DNA of 64,000 bases. Origin: Mycolicibacterium lacusdiani (lineage in GTDB: Bacteria > Actinomycetota > Actinomycetes > Mycobacteriales > Mycobacteriaceae). This document shows positions 52,512 to 61,798 of this stretch, piece after piece. Location of the stretch: the NCBI RefSeq assembly GCF_021916785.1, contig NZ_JAKCFC010000001.1:620001-684000 (forward strand), written 5' to 3'. How positions within the stretch are numbered: the first letter of the stretch is position 1; each line of letters begins with the position of its first letter. The notes beneath the pieces were generated by a model. It was not told where the DNA came from. It did not search any database and saw only the letters and a list, made by a program, of their open reading frames with translations. Position numbers and translations under genes: made by a program.

Positions 52512-54359
52512 ATGGCCATCTCCGTCCAGATGCCCGCACTCGGTGAGAGCGTCACGGAGGGGACGGTGACCCGCTGGCTCAAGCAGGAGGGCGACACCGT
52601 CGAAGTCGACGAGCCCCTGCTCGAGGTGTCGACCGACAAGGTCGACACCGAAATCCCTTCTCCCGCGGCCGGTGTTCTGACCAAGATCATCGCCCAGGAG
52701 GACGACACCGTCGAGGTCGGTGGTGACCTCGCCACGATCGGCGAAGAGGGCGAAGGCGGGTCCGACGATTCGGGGTCCGACGATGCCGATTCCGATGCAG
52801 CTTCCGACGACGAGCCCGCCGAGGCAGAGTCTCCCGCCGAGGAACCCGCCGCGCAGTCCGAACCTGCCGCCGAGGAGACCGAGGCGGAGCCCGAGCCCGA
52901 GAAGCCGGCGAAGAAGCCCGCAGCCTCCGGCGGCGGCGACGCCACGTCGGTCAAGATGCCGGAGTTGGGCGAGTCCGTGACCGAGGGCACCGTCACCCGG
53001 TGGCTCAAGGAGGTCGGCGACAGCGTCGAGCTCGACGAGCCCCTCGTCGAGGTATCCACCGACAAGGTCGACACCGAGATCCCCTCCCCGGTGGCGGGCA
53101 CGCTGTTGGCCATCACCGCCGAGGAGGACGACGTCGTCGAGGTCGGCGGCGAACTTGCCAAGATCGGCTCGGCGGACGCGGCATCCGAAGCAGAGCCAGA
53201 GCCCGAACCGGAGCCAGAGCCCGAGCCAGAGCCCGAGCCAGAGCCCGAACCCGAGGCGAAGGAAGAGCCGAAGCCGGAACCGAAGGCCGAGCCCGAGGAA
53301 GAGCCCAAGCCGGAACCGAAGGCCGAGCCCAAGGAAGAGCCCAAGGAAGAGCCCAAGCCGGAACGCAAGGAAGAGCCGAAGGCGCCTGCCGCGACCGCCG
53401 AGGCCTCAGGGTCCGACGGTGGCCCGTACGTCACTCCCCTGGTTCGCAAGCTGGCGACCGAGCACGGCGTCGATCTGGCGTCGGTGAAGGGCACCGGCGT
53501 CGGCGGCCGGGTCCGCAAGCAGGACGTGCTCGCGGCTGCCGAGGCCAAGAAGGCTCCCGAGCCCACCCCGGAGCCCTCGGCTCCCGCGGCCGCACCCGCC
53601 GCCGCGAAGTCGGCTCCTGCCCCGAAGCTGGCGCATCTGCGTGGCACCACGCAGAAGGCGAACCGGATCCGCCAGATCACGGCCAAGAAGACCCGGGAGT
53701 CGCTGCAGACCACCGCGCAGTTGACGCAGACCCACGAGGTCGACCTGACCAAGATCGTGGCGCTGCGGGCGCGGGCAAAGGCCAGCTTCGCCGAGCGCGA
53801 GGGCGTCAACCTGACGTTCCTGCCGTTCTTCGCCGTCGCCGTGGTCGACGCACTCAAGGCGCACCCGAACGTCAACGCCAGCTACGACGAGGACAGCAAG
53901 CAGATCACCTACTACGACGCCGAGCACCTTGGCTTCGCCGTCGACACCGAGCAGGGACTGCTGTCCCCGGTGGTGCACAACGCGGGTGACCTGTCGCTGG
54001 GCGGGCTGGCCCGCGCGATCGCCGACATTGCGGCACGCGCGCGTTCGGGCAACCTGAAGCCCGACGAGCTGTCCGGCGGCACGTTCACCATCACCAACAT
54101 CGGCAGTCAGGGCGCACTGTTCGACACGCCGATCCTGGTTCCGCCGCAGGCGGCGATGCTTGGCACCGGTGCGATCGTCAAGCGTCCGAGGGTGATCGTC
54201 GACGAGTTCGGCAACGAATCGATCGGCGTCCGGTCGGTGGCCTACCTGCCGCTGACCTACGACCACCGTCTGATCGACGGTGCCGACGCGGGCCGTTTCC
54301 TGACCACCATCAAGCGGCGACTCGAAGAAGGGGCGTTCGAGGCCGACCTCGGGCTCTAA
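52512..54359 (+). CDS. dlaT: DlaT, dihydrolipoamide acyltransferase (E2) with two lipoyl domains
   Basis: E2 core of the pyruvate dehydrogenase-like complex and, in M. tuberculosis, also of peroxynitrite reductase. The 615-residue protein has two lipoyl domains (about 1-78 and 145-225, each with the lipoylated Lys in [11 protein letters not shown]), an acidic Glu/Pro/Lys linker with an (EP)n run at about 230-300, a subunit-binding domain ([28 protein letters not shown]) and a catalytic domain ending [14 protein letters not shown] with the His/Asp motif DHRxxDG. ATG 52512 is the usual start ([17 protein letters not shown]). It sits ahead of lipB-lipA, its lipoylation genes. Confidence 0.95.
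   Translation: MAISVQMPALGESVTEGTVTRWLKQEGDTVEVDEPLLEVSTDKVDTEIPSPAAGVLTKIIAQEDDTVEVGGDLATIGEEGEGGSDDSGSDDADSDAASDDEPAEAESPAEEPAAQSEPAAEETEAEPEPEKPAKKPAASGGGDATSVKMPELGESVTEGTVTRWLKEVGDSVELDEPLVEVSTDKVDTEIPSPVAGTLLAITAEEDDVVEVGGELAKIGSADAASEAEPEPEPEPEPEPEPEPEPEPEAKEEPKPEPKAEPEEEPKPEPKAEPKEEPKEEPKPERKEEPKAPAATAEASGSDGGPYVTPLVRKLATEHGVDLASVKGTGVGGRVRKQDVLAAAEAKKAPEPTPEPSAPAAAPAAAKSAPAPKLAHLRGTTQKANRIRQITAKKTRESLQTTAQLTQTHEVDLTKIVALRARAKASFAEREGVNLTFLPFFAVAVVDALKAHPNVNASYDEDSKQITYYDAEHLGFAVDTEQGLLSPVVHNAGDLSLGGLARAIADIAARARSGNLKPDELSGGTFTITNIGSQGALFDTPILVPPQAAMLGTGAIVKRPRVIVDEFGNESIGVRSVAYLPLTYDHRLIDGADAGRFLTTIKRRLEEGAFEADLGL
53192..53380 (+). repeat. Glu-Pro-rich repeat in the dlaT linker
   Basis: Tandem GAGCCAGAGCCC-type hexamers code a run of about ten Glu-Pro pairs, then imperfect repeats of the [10 protein letters not shown] type. 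Such linkers are unstructured swinging arms for the lipoyl domains. Repeat number could vary between strains. Confidence 0.8.
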
Positions 54360-54363
54360 TCCC

Positions 54364-55269
54364 GTGTCGGTCATCGCGATCGCCGGCTCGTCCGGTGTCA
54401 TCGGCACGGCGCTCGTCAGTGCGCTGCGGGCCGCTGATCACCGGGTGGTCCGGCTCGTCCGACGCGCGCCTGCCCACGCCGACGACGTGTTCTGGAACCC
54501 GGACACCGGCGAGTTCGACACCGGCGTGCTCGACGACGTCGACGCCGTGGTGAACATGTGCGGTGTCGGCGTCGGGGACAAGCGCTGGTCCGGGTCCTTC
54601 AAGCAGAGCCTGCGCGACAGCCGGATCGGCCCGACCGACGTCCTGTCCAACGCGGTGGCCGATGCCGGGGTGCCGGTGCTCGTCAACGCGAGCGCGGTCG
54701 GCTTCTACGGCGACACGCGCAACCGCGTCGTCGACGAGACCGCGCCACGCGGCGACGGGTTCCTCGCCAAGTTGTGCGAGGACTGGGAGGCCGCCACCGC
54801 CGCGGCGCACGCAGCCGGTGCGCGGGTGGTGCTGGCACGCACCGGGCTCGTCCTGTCGCCGTCCGGTGGCGTGCTCGCTCGGCTGCGGCCGTTGTTCGCG
54901 TTCGGCCTCGGCACACGCCTTGGCAACGGCAAGCAGTACATGGCGTGGATCAGCCTCGAGGATCAGGTTCGGGCGCTGCTGTTCGCCATCGACCACGACG
55001 ACGTGTCGGGGCCGGTGAACTTCACCGGCCCCGCGCCGGTGACCAACGCCGAGTTCACCGCAGCGCTGGGGCGGACACTGCACCGGCCCACGCCGACGGT
55101 GGTGCCGGGCTTCGCACTGCGTGCGGTCGTCGGCGAGTTCGCCGACGAGGGCCTGCTCGCCGGCCAGCGGGCCATCCCCGCGGCGTTGGAGCGGGCGGGC
55201 TTCGAGTTCCGGCACAACACGATCGGCGAGGCGCTGGCCTACGCGACGGCAGCCAAGGACGGCGGATAG
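54364..55269 (+). CDS. NAD(P)-binding SDR39U1/epimerase-like protein (Rv2216 homologue)
   Basis: Protein of 301 residues of the extended short-chain dehydrogenase/SulA-like epimerase family (TIGR01777-type). The N-terminal dinucleotide motif is [53 protein letters not shown] and the C-terminal [20 protein letters not shown] are typical. The substrate is unknown. GTG 54364 is four bases after the dlaT stop, so it is in the dlaT-lipB-lipA neighbourhood. Confidence 0.88.
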   Translation: MSVIAIAGSSGVIGTALVSALRAADHRVVRLVRRAPAHADDVFWNPDTGEFDTGVLDDVDAVVNMCGVGVGDKRWSGSFKQSLRDSRIGPTDVLSNAVADAGVPVLVNASAVGFYGDTRNRVVDETAPRGDGFLAKLCEDWEAATAAAHAAGARVVLARTGLVLSPSGGVLARLRPLFAFGLGTRLGNGKQYMAWISLEDQVRALLFAIDHDDVSGPVNFTGPAPVTNAEFTAALGRTLHRPTPTVVPGFALRAVVGEFADEGLLAGQRAIPAALERAGFEFRHNTIGEALAYATAAKDGG

Positions 55270-55275
55270 CGGGCG

Positions 55276-55281
55276 TACCGT
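55276..55281 (+). promoter_or_regulatory. -10 box of leaderless lipB
   Basis: TACCGT lies seven bases before ATG 55289. Confidence 0.5.
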
Positions 55282-55288
55282 GACAGGC

Positions 55289-56014
55289 ATGTCTTCTGCC
55301 CCGGTGCGGGCCTCGGTCCGCGCGGAATCGTCACCGATCGACGTTCGGCGGCTCGGCACGCTGGACTACGAGTCCGCCTGGCAGTTGCAGCGCGAGACGG
55401 CCGACGCCAGGGTCGCCGGCGGTCCCGACACTCTGCTGCTGCTGGAACACCCCCCGACCTACACGGCGGGCAAGCGCACCGAACCGCACGAGCGCCCCGA
55501 CCCCACGGTCTCCGGCGGAATCCCGGTCGTCGACACCGACCGCGGCGGCAAGATCACCTGGCACGGTCCCGGTCAGCTCGTCGGCTACCCGATCATCGGT
55601 CTGGCGCAGCCGATGGACGTCGTGAAGTTCGTTCGCCGCCTTGAGGATTCGCTGATCTCGGTGTGCACGGCGCTCGGCGTCCCTGTCGGCCGGGTGGAGG
55701 GTCGTTCCGGGGTGTGGGTACCCGCCGACGGCCCGCGGCCGACGCGCAAGATCGCGGCCATCGGCATCCGGGTGGCCAGGGGGACGACGCTGCACGGCTT
55801 CGCGCTGAACTGCGACTGCGATCTCGGCGCGTACTCCTCGATAGTGCCCTGTGGCATCTCCGATGCAGGCGTGACGTCATTGTCGGCCGAGCTGGGCCGG
55901 ACGGTCGGCGTCGCGGACGTCGTCGACATGGTCGCCGACGCCGTCGCCGATGCTCTCGACGGCCGCATCGCGGTCGGTGCGGCGTCGGTCGCGAGCGTAG
56001 AATCGGCCCAGTGA
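55289..56014 (+). CDS. lipB: LipB, octanoyl-ACP:protein octanoyltransferase
   Basis: Transfers octanoyl from acyl carrier protein to lipoyl domains such as those of DlaT and GcvH. The 241-residue protein has [31 protein letters not shown] and the catalytic pair: Lys in [10 protein letters not shown] and Cys in [18 protein letters not shown] 55289 gives a 20-residue N-terminal extension before [15 protein letters not shown], as in other mycobacteria, and follows TACCGT by seven bases. Its stop overlaps lipA by four bases. Confidence 0.94.
   Translation: MSSAPVRASVRAESSPIDVRRLGTLDYESAWQLQRETADARVAGGPDTLLLLEHPPTYTAGKRTEPHERPDPTVSGGIPVVDTDRGGKITWHGPGQLVGYPIIGLAQPMDVVKFVRRLEDSLISVCTALGVPVGRVEGRSGVWVPADGPRPTRKIAAIGIRVARGTTLHGFALNCDCDLGAYSSIVPCGISDAGVTSLSAELGRTVGVADVVDMVADAVADALDGRIAVGAASVASVESAQ
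55998..56003 (+). promoter_or_regulatory. Internal -10 box of lipA inside lipB
   Basis: TAGAAT, coding part of the last LipB residues (VES), lies exactly seven bases before the lipA GTG. This would give a leaderless lipA transcript in addition to lipB read-through. Confidence 0.55.
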
Positions 56015-56946
56015 CTATCGCCCCCGACGGCCGCAAATTGCTGCGGCTCGAGGTCCGCAACGCCGAGACCCCCATCGAGCGCAAGCCGCCGTGGATCAAG
56101 ACGACGCTGAAGACCGGCCCGGAATACAAGGAACTCAAGGCGCTGGTGCGCCGTGAGGGTCTGCACACGGTGTGCGAGGAGGCGGGCTGCCCCAACATCT
56201 ACGAGTGCTGGGAGGACCGCGAAGCGACCTTCCTCATCGGCGGCGAACAGTGCACCCGGCGGTGCGACTTCTGCCAGATCGACACCGGCAAGCCCGCCGA
56301 ACTCGACCGTGACGAACCGCGCCGCGTCGCCGAGAGCGTGCAGGCAATGGGCCTGCGGTACTCGACGGTGACCGGCGTCGCGCGCGACGACCTGCCCGAC
56401 GGCGGCGCCTGGCTGTACGCCGAGACGGTCCGCCAGATCCACGCGCTCAACCCGAACACCGGCGTCGAGCTGCTGGCGCCGGACTTCAACGCGATCCCCG
56501 AACAGCTCAACGAGGTCTTCGAGTCACGTCCCGAGGTGTTCGCGCACAACGTCGAGACGGTCCCCCGCATCTTCAAGCGGATCCGTCCGGCCTTCCGGTA
56601 CCAGCGCAGCCTCGACGTCATCACGGCGGCGCGCGAGTTCGGTCTGGTCACCAAGAGCAATCTGATCCTCGGCATGGGCGAGACGCCCGACGAGGTGCGG
56701 ACCGCGCTCGTCGACCTGCATCAGGCGGGCTGCGACATCATCACCATCACGCAGTACCTGCGTCCGTCGCTGCGGCACCACCCGGTGGAACGCTGGGTCA
56801 AGCCCGAGGAGTTCGTCGAGCACTCGAAGTTCGCCGAGGAGGTCGGTTTCTCCGGTGTTCTGGCCGGTCCGCTGGTGCGGTCGTCGTACCGCGCGGGCAG
56901 GCTCTACGCCGAAACCGCACGCATCCGGGCGGCGTCGGCGTCCTGA
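56011..56946 (+). CDS. lipA: LipA, lipoyl synthase (radical SAM)
   Basis: Inserts two sulfurs into protein-bound octanoyl groups. The 311-residue protein has the auxiliary cluster cysteines [12 protein letters not shown], the radical-SAM motif CTRRCDFC, the GMGETPDEV segment and the C-terminal [16 protein letters not shown] with the essential serine. GTG 56011 overlaps the lipB stop (GTGA). The enzyme needs two 4Fe-4S clusters, so the A-type carrier at 41.5 kb is a plausible helper. Confidence 0.96.
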   Translation: MTIAPDGRKLLRLEVRNAETPIERKPPWIKTTLKTGPEYKELKALVRREGLHTVCEEAGCPNIYECWEDREATFLIGGEQCTRRCDFCQIDTGKPAELDRDEPRRVAESVQAMGLRYSTVTGVARDDLPDGGAWLYAETVRQIHALNPNTGVELLAPDFNAIPEQLNEVFESRPEVFAHNVETVPRIFKRIRPAFRYQRSLDVITAAREFGLVTKSNLILGMGETPDEVRTALVDLHQAGCDIITITQYLRPSLRHHPVERWVKPEEFVEHSKFAEEVGFSGVLAGPLVRSSYRAGRLYAETARIRAASAS

Positions 56947-56982
56947 TGTCCGGCGGGGCATGGGGAATGCCCAAGCCACCCG

Positions 56983-56988
56983 TATCCT
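56983..56988 (+). promoter_or_regulatory. -10 box of leaderless Rv2219 homologue
   Basis: TATCCT lies six bases before ATG 56995. Confidence 0.55.
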
Positions 56989-56994
56989 GATCCA

Positions 56995-57750
56995 ATGGCG
57001 AAAAAGCGCAATACCGCCGAGATGAAGGCCGCCAAGGCCCAGGCGAAGGCCACGCGGAAGGCTGCCTCCAAGGAGCGGCGCAGTCAGCTGTGGCAGGCAT
57101 TCCAGATCCAACGCAAGGAGGACAAGCGCCTCCTGCCGTACATGATCGGCGCATTCGTCGTGATCGTCGGCATCGCGGTGGCCGCCGGGCTGATCGCAGG
57201 CAGCACCTTCACGCTGATCGCGCTGATCCCGTTGGGCATCCTGCTCGGTGCGCTGGTCGCGTTCATCATCTTCGGTCGGCGCGCGCAGAAGTCCGTCTAC
57301 CGCAAGGCCGAGGGGCAGACCGGTGCTGCGGCCTGGGCGCTGGACAACCTGCGCGGCAAGTGGCGCGTCACGCCGGGCGTCGCGGCGACGGGCCACTTCG
57401 ACGCGGTGCACCGCGTGATCGGCCGTCCTGGGGTGATCTTCGTCGGCGAGGGGTCGGCGAACCGGGTGAAACCGCTACTGGCCCAGGAGAAGAAGCGCAC
57501 GGCACGGCTCGTCGGTGACGTACCGATCTACGTCATCGTCGTCGGCAACGGCGAGGGTGAGGTGCCGCTGTCGAAGCTGGAACGCCACCTGACCAAGCTG
57601 CCCGCCAACATCACGGTCAAGCAGATGGACTCGCTGGAGTCGCGTCTCGTCGCGCTGGGCTCGCGCGTCGGCCCGGCCGCCATGCCGAAGGGTCCGATGC
57701 CGGGCAACGCCAAGATGAAGGGCGTGCAGCGCACCGTACGTCGTCGATGA
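56995..57750 (+). CDS. DUF4191 membrane protein (Rv2219 homologue)
   Basis: Protein of 251 residues. A very basic N-terminus (MAKKRNTAEMKAAKAQAKATRKAASKERR, about 1-45) is followed by two membrane helices (MIGAFVVIVGIAVAAGLIAG, LIALIPLGILLGALVAFIIFG) and a cytoplasmic alpha/beta domain (GVIFVGEGSANRVKPLLAQEKKRTARLVGDVP) with a basic tail. It is a DUF4191 member, conserved next to lipA in mycobacteria and of unknown function. It is leaderless from ATG 56995. Confidence 0.88.
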   Translation: MAKKRNTAEMKAAKAQAKATRKAASKERRSQLWQAFQIQRKEDKRLLPYMIGAFVVIVGIAVAAGLIAGSTFTLIALIPLGILLGALVAFIIFGRRAQKSVYRKAEGQTGAAAWALDNLRGKWRVTPGVAATGHFDAVHRVIGRPGVIFVGEGSANRVKPLLAQEKKRTARLVGDVPIYVIVVGNGEGEVPLSKLERHLTKLPANITVKQMDSLESRLVALGSRVGPAAMPKGPMPGNAKMKGVQRTVRRR

Positions 57751-57781
57751 GCGCTTGCGCGAAGAGCATGAACCCGCTGAC

Positions 57782-58258
57782 CTAGCGCCGGACGATCGCG
57801 GTGCCGGTGGCCTTGTCCTGCAGTCCGCGGCCGTCGGTGTCGGTGAACAGCGGCGGAACGACGAGCGCGATCAGCAGGCCGCGCACCAGCGCGCGGCCCA
57901 TTCCGACGTGGATGCGGTTGTCGACGGACGCGACGCGCAGGCCGAGCGCGGCCTGGCCCGGGGTGAAGCCGAACAGCCGCACCGCGATGACGCCGAGGAT
58001 CAGCCAGATCACCAGGACCGCGGTCGAGAGCACGTTCATCGACACCAGGCCCATCGACATGGCCAGCGCACCCAGCCCGTAGGCGATGAACCAGTCGATG
58101 GCCAGCGCCCCGATTCGGCGACCCCAGCCGACCAGCGAGCCGCTGCCCGACGGGGGCAGGCCGAGCTGCTGGCCGGGGTACTCGTTGGGTCCTGCGCTCG
58201 GGTCGCCCGCCTCGGGTTGGGGCGGACCGGAGAGCCAAGAACCGAAGGTGCGGGCCAT
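57782..58258 (-). CDS. RDD-family membrane protein (Rv2219A-type)
   Basis: Protein of 158 residues: a Pro/Gly-rich N-terminus (MARTFGSWLSGPPQPEAGDPSAGPN), then three membrane helices with the RDD pattern (RIGALAIDWFIAYGLG with Arg-Asp, WLILGVIAVRLFGFTPGQAALGLRV, and VRGLLIALVVPPLF). Function is unknown; some RDD proteins are Na+/H+ antiporters. ATG 58258 follows TATGCT by seven bases, which fixes it over an in-frame upstream codon at 58324. It is divergent from glnA1 and shares the upstream region holding the GlnR operator. Confidence 0.87.
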   Translation of the reverse strand: MARTFGSWLSGPPQPEAGDPSAGPNEYPGQQLGLPPSGSGSLVGWGRRIGALAIDWFIAYGLGALAMSMGLVSMNVLSTAVLVIWLILGVIAVRLFGFTPGQAALGLRVASVDNRIHVGMGRALVRGLLIALVVPPLFTDTDGRGLQDKATGTAIVRR

Positions 58259-58265
58259 GTGGTCC

Positions 58266-58271
58266 AGCATA
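58266..58271 (-). promoter_or_regulatory. -10 box of leaderless RDD gene
   Basis: TATGCT on the minus strand, seven bases before ATG 58258. Confidence 0.55.
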
Positions 58272-58306
58272 TGGCGAGCGCGATCGGCCCCGGGAATCAA
58301 TGACGC

Positions 58307-58344
58307 GTAACGTCGGCGCAACATGCGGTTGACTGCCGTGCAAC
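58307..58344 (+). promoter_or_regulatory. GlnR operator upstream of glnA1
   Basis: GTAAC-N6-GCAAC-N6-TTGAC-N6-GCAAC, with every spacer exactly six bases. The known actinobacterial GlnR site is gTnAC-N6-GaAAC repeated at 22 bp, so this is a complete double site. It lies 52-89 bases before the glnA1 start and 49-86 bases from the divergent RDD gene. A TAGCGT at 58355-58360 is a possible glnA1 -10 box. Confidence 0.8.
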
Positions 58345-58395
58345 ATCGTGTCCATAGCGTCAGTCGGCGGGTAACCAGTCAAAGGAGATTTCTCA

Positions 58396-59832
58396 GTGGC
58401 AGAAAAGACGGCCGACGACATCATCAAGACGATCCAGGACGAGAAGGTCGAGTACGTCGACATCCGTTTCTGCGATCTGCCGGGTGTCGTCCAGCACTTC
58501 TCGATCCCGGCCTCGGCGTTCGATGAGAGCGTCTTCGAGGACGGCCTCGCGTTCGACGGCTCGTCGGTCCGCGGCTTCCAGTCCATCCACGAGTCGGACA
58601 TGATGCTGCTGCCCGATCCCGAGACGGCGCGCATCGACCCGTTCCGCAAGGCCAAGACGCTGAACCTCAGCTTCTTCGTGCACGACCCGTTCACCCGCGA
58701 GGCCTACTCCCGCGACCCGCGCAACGTGGCCCGCAAGGCGGAGAACTACCTCGCCAGCACCGGCATCGCCGACACCTGCTTCTTCGGTGCCGAGGCCGAG
58801 TTCTACATCTTCGACTCGGTGACGTTCGACTCCAAGATCAACGGCACCTCCTACGAGGTCGACTCCGAGTCCGGCTGGTGGAACACCGGCGAGCCGTTCG
58901 AGGCCGACGGCAGCCCCAACCTGGGCTACAAGGTGCGCCCCAAGGGCGGCTACTTCCCCGTCGCCCCGTACGACCACTACGTCGACCTGCGCGACGAGAT
59001 GGCCACCAACCTCCAGAACGCCGGCTTCATCCTCGAGCGCGGCCACCACGAGGTCGGCACCGCGGGCCAGGCGGAGATCAACTACAAGTTCAACACCCTG
59101 CTGCACGCGGCAGACGACGTGTTGCTGTTCAAGTACATCATCAAGAACACGGCGTGGAAGAACGGCAAGACCGTCACGTTCATGCCCAAGCCGCTGTTCG
59201 GTGACAACGGTTCCGGCATGCACGCCCACCAGTCGCTGTGGAAGGACGGCCAGCCGCTCTTCCACGACGAGTCGGGCTACGCGGGCCTGTCGGACCTCGC
59301 CCGCCACTACATCGGCGGCATCCTGCACCACGCGCCGTCGCTGCTGGCGTTCACCAACCCGACGGTGAACTCCTACAAGCGCCTGGTTCCCGGCTACGAG
59401 GCACCGATCAACCTGGTGTACAGCCAGCGCAACCGCTCGGCGTGCGTCCGCATCCCGATCACCGGCAACAACCCGAAGGCCAAGCGTCTCGAATTCCGTT
59501 GCCCGGACAGCTCGGGCAACCCGTACCTGGCGTTCGCGGCGATGCTGATGGCAGGCATCGACGGCATCAAGAAGAAGATCGAGCCGCTGACGCCCGTCGA
59601 CAAGGACCTCTACGAGCTGCCGCCGGACGAGGCCGCCGCGATCCCGCAGGCGCCCACCTCGTTGTCCGCGGTCATCGACAAGCTCGAGGAGGACCACGAA
59701 TACCTCACCGAGGGTGGCGTGTTCACCGAGGACCTGATCGAGACCTGGATCTCGTACAAGCGTGAGAACGAGATCATGCCGATCCAGATCCGGCCTCACC
59801 CGTACGAGTTCTCGCTCTACTACGACGTGTAA
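58396..59832 (+). CDS. glnA1: GlnA1, type I glutamine synthetase
   Basis: Dodecameric beta-subtype glutamine synthetase of 478 residues, the main ammonia-assimilating enzyme and also secreted in pathogenic mycobacteria. Family motifs are [17 protein letters not shown], the ATP-binding [25 protein letters not shown] and [23 protein letters not shown]. The adenylylation Tyr is in [11 protein letters not shown] near residue 405, so activity is controlled by GlnE, whose gene is 2.6 kb downstream. GTG 58396 is preceded by AAAGGAG at seven to eight bases. A GlnR operator lies upstream and a hairpin terminator downstream. Confidence 0.97.
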   Translation: MAEKTADDIIKTIQDEKVEYVDIRFCDLPGVVQHFSIPASAFDESVFEDGLAFDGSSVRGFQSIHESDMMLLPDPETARIDPFRKAKTLNLSFFVHDPFTREAYSRDPRNVARKAENYLASTGIADTCFFGAEAEFYIFDSVTFDSKINGTSYEVDSESGWWNTGEPFEADGSPNLGYKVRPKGGYFPVAPYDHYVDLRDEMATNLQNAGFILERGHHEVGTAGQAEINYKFNTLLHAADDVLLFKYIIKNTAWKNGKTVTFMPKPLFGDNGSGMHAHQSLWKDGQPLFHDESGYAGLSDLARHYIGGILHHAPSLLAFTNPTVNSYKRLVPGYEAPINLVYSQRNRSACVRIPITGNNPKAKRLEFRCPDSSGNPYLAFAAMLMAGIDGIKKKIEPLTPVDKDLYELPPDEAAAIPQAPTSLSAVIDKLEEDHEYLTEGGVFTEDLIETWISYKRENEIMPIQIRPHPYEFSLYYDV

Positions 59833-59852
59833 GTCGGTCCGACACGCGATTT

Positions 59853-59886
59853 CACCCGCCCGGTTCGCCGGGCGGGTGGTTTCGTC
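59853..59886 (+). terminator. Hairpin terminator after glnA1
   Basis: CACCCGCCCGG and its exact complement form an 11-bp GC-rich stem around a TTCG tetraloop (59853-59878), followed by GTTTCGT. The doxX promoter starts five bases later. Confidence 0.75.
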
Positions 59887-59890
59887 TCAG

Positions 59891-59896
59891 TAGGGT
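59891..59896 (+). promoter_or_regulatory. -10 box of first doxX gene
   Basis: TAGGGT lies seven bases before ATG 59904, giving a leaderless mRNA. Confidence 0.55.
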
Positions 59897-59903
59897 CTGC
59901 GCC

Positions 59904-60344
59904 ATGACGAACTTCGAGTCGAAGCTGACCGCCTTCACGCCGACGGCGGTGAGCGTGTTCCGCATCGTGTTGGGCCTGCTGTTCACGATCCGCGGCACGC
60001 AGAAGCTGTTCGACTGGCCGATCGCCGCACCGGTGGACATCGCGTTCGGCTCGTTCCCGCTGTGGTGGGCCGGCGTCATCGAACTCCTCGCGGGCCTTCT
60101 GATTCTCATCGGTTTCGTCACCCGGTTCGCCGCGTTCATCGCGTCGGGCCAGATGGCCTTCGCGTACTTCATGACGCATCAGCCGAAGGGCTCGTGGCCC
60201 GTCGAGAACGGTGGCGAACTCCCCGTCGTCCTGTGCTTCGGATTCCTGCTGTTGGTCTTCACCGGCGGCGGTGCGTATGCACTCGACGCGATGCGCGCCC
60301 AGCCCGCCCGCAAGCGTGGGCGTGCGAGGACGTCGGTCCGGTAA
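59904..60344 (+). CDS. DoxX-family membrane protein, first copy
   Basis: Protein of 146 residues with four membrane helices of the DoxX fold: FRIVLGLLFTIRGTQKLFDWP, WAGVIELLAGLLILIGFVTRFAAF, GQMAFAYFMTHQPKGSWPVENGGE and VVLCFGFLLLVFTGGGAYALD. Members are often linked to redox or oxidative-stress functions, but the reaction here is unknown. A basic tail ends ARKRGRARTSVR. It is followed at 51 bases by a second copy. Neither copy lies here in M. tuberculosis as I remember it. Confidence 0.88.
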   Translation: MTNFESKLTAFTPTAVSVFRIVLGLLFTIRGTQKLFDWPIAAPVDIAFGSFPLWWAGVIELLAGLLILIGFVTRFAAFIASGQMAFAYFMTHQPKGSWPVENGGELPVVLCFGFLLLVFTGGGAYALDAMRAQPARKRGRARTSVR

Positions 60345-60383
60345 CGGTCGGGTGAAGCTGGGAAGATCCTGAGCGTCGCGGCG

Positions 60384-60389
60384 TAGGGT
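60384..60389 (+). promoter_or_regulatory. -10 box of second doxX gene
   Basis: TAGGGT lies six bases before ATG 60396; the same element precedes the first copy. Confidence 0.55.
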
Positions 60390-60395
60390 TTGCCC

Positions 60396-60938
60396 ATGGC
60401 GACCTTCGAGAATCGGCTCGCGGGCTTTTCCTCCCCCGTCCTGAGCGTCTTCCGCATCATCTTCGGACTCCTCTTCACCCTGCACGGCACCATGAAGGTG
60501 TTCGGCTGGCCCCTCGGCGCTGCCATTCCCGTTGGTACGTGGCCGGGCTGGTGGGCCGGGATCATCGAATTGGTCACGGGCCTACTGATTTTGGTGGGGC
60601 TGTTCACCCGAATTGCCGCGTTCATTGCGTCGGGTCACATGGCCGTCGCCTACATCTGGCAACACTGGCCAAATGGCTTCTGGCCGTACGACGCAGGCGT
60701 GGGCGGCAATGGCGGCGAGCCCGCGCTGATGTACTGCTTCGCATTCCTGCTCCTGGCCGCACTCGGCGGTGGGTCGCTGTCACTCGACGCCCGCCGTCGC
60801 GGCGCCATGGTCGGCGGCGGTGTACGTGGCCAACGCGTCGTCAGCGGCACTGCTGCGCCGGGTGGCGGCGTGGTCACCGGACGGGGTGCGGCACCTCGCG
60901 GCGGATTGCTCAGCCGGTTCCGCCGCAACCGCTACTGA
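60396..60938 (+). CDS. DoxX-family membrane protein, second copy
   Basis: Protein of 180 residues, a clear paralogue of the preceding gene: FRIIFGLLFTLHGTMKVFGWP, WAGIIELVTGLLILVGLFTRIAAFIASGHMAVAYIWQHWPNGFWP and EPALMYCFAFLLLAALGGG align with it helix by helix. It adds a Gly/Arg-rich C-terminal tail (about 130-180) without membrane helices. An in-frame TTG two codons upstream lies partly in the -10 box and is rejected. The stop overlaps the convergent oxidoreductase gene by seven bases. Confidence 0.87.
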   Translation: MATFENRLAGFSSPVLSVFRIIFGLLFTLHGTMKVFGWPLGAAIPVGTWPGWWAGIIELVTGLLILVGLFTRIAAFIASGHMAVAYIWQHWPNGFWPYDAGVGGNGGEPALMYCFAFLLLAALGGGSLSLDARRRGAMVGGGVRGQRVVSGTAAPGGGVVTGRGAAPRGGLLSRFRRNRY

Positions 60939-61798
60939 GCTGAGTCGAGGCCGAGGTCCTTGCGGAACCGCTTCATGCCGTCGATCTTCTCGCTCAGCGA
61001 CGCCGTCGGTCCGCTGTAGAACATCCAGGGCATCGTGATGATGCCGTCGATGCCTGCGGCCTCTGCCCGCGCGTAGTGCTCGGGGGTGAAGGCGTCGGTG
61101 AGCGGTGTGATGACGGTGAAGTCGTCCATGCCCGAGTCGTTTTCGGCACGCAGCGCGCGTATCCGATCGACCGAGGCGATCGCCTGCTCGGTGGTGATCA
61201 GATCGCCGATCCAGCCGTCGTTGCGGGCGGCGCGGCGCAGCGCGACGTTCGACAGCCCGCCGACGTAGATCGGGATGTGTGGCGGCGTGGGTTCCATCTC
61301 CAGTCGCGGCGTCGTGTAGAACTCGCCGTCGAACTCGGTCCATCCCGGCTGCCACAGCGCCCGCATGAGTTCGAGCATCTCGTCGGTGCGCTTGCCGCGG
61401 CGGTCGAACCGCTGGCCCATGAGGGTGAACTCCTCCTCGCACCAGCCGACGCCGATGCCGAGCTCGAGCCGCCCCTCGGCCAGACAGGCCGCCGTGCCGA
61501 TGGCCTTGGCCGCCGAGTACGGGTCGCGCATCGCCGGCAGGTAGACGGTCGTGACGAACTTCAGCCTGCTCGTCGCCAGCGCGATCGCGCCGATCATCAC
61601 CCACGGATCGGGCCAGTGCGTGAACGCCTCCCAGCGACGCGAGCCGTCCTTCGTGTACGGGTAAGGCGTCTCGAGGGTTTCGAGGTTGATCACGTGATCC
61701 GGGATGCCCATGCCCTCGTACCCGAGATCGTCTGCGGCCTTGGCCACTTCGACGACCTCCTTGATGTCGAGGAACGCCGTGCTGACGTAGAACCTCAC
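60932..61798 (-). CDS. LLM-class F420-dependent oxidoreductase
   Basis: Luciferase-like (TIM-barrel) flavin/F420 oxidoreductase of 288 residues, beginning VRFYVSTAFLDIKEVVEVAKAADDLGYEGMGIPDHVI. RLELGIGVGWCEEEFTLMG, PIYVGGLSNVALRRAAR-NDGWIG and TMPWMFYSG are typical of the mycobacterial TIGR03619-type group. The substrate is unknown. GTG 61798 overlaps the stop of the upstream thioesterase gene (GTGA), so the two probably act together. The long upstream frame is shadow sequence of that gene. Confidence 0.87.
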   Translation of the reverse strand: MRFYVSTAFLDIKEVVEVAKAADDLGYEGMGIPDHVINLETLETPYPYTKDGSRRWEAFTHWPDPWVMIGAIALATSRLKFVTTVYLPAMRDPYSAAKAIGTAACLAEGRLELGIGVGWCEEEFTLMGQRFDRRGKRTDEMLELMRALWQPGWTEFDGEFYTTPRLEMEPTPPHIPIYVGGLSNVALRRAARNDGWIGDLITTEQAIASVDRIRALRAENDSGMDDFTVITPLTDAFTPEHYARAEAAGIDGIITMPWMFYSGPTASLSEKIDGMKRFRKDLGLDSAQ

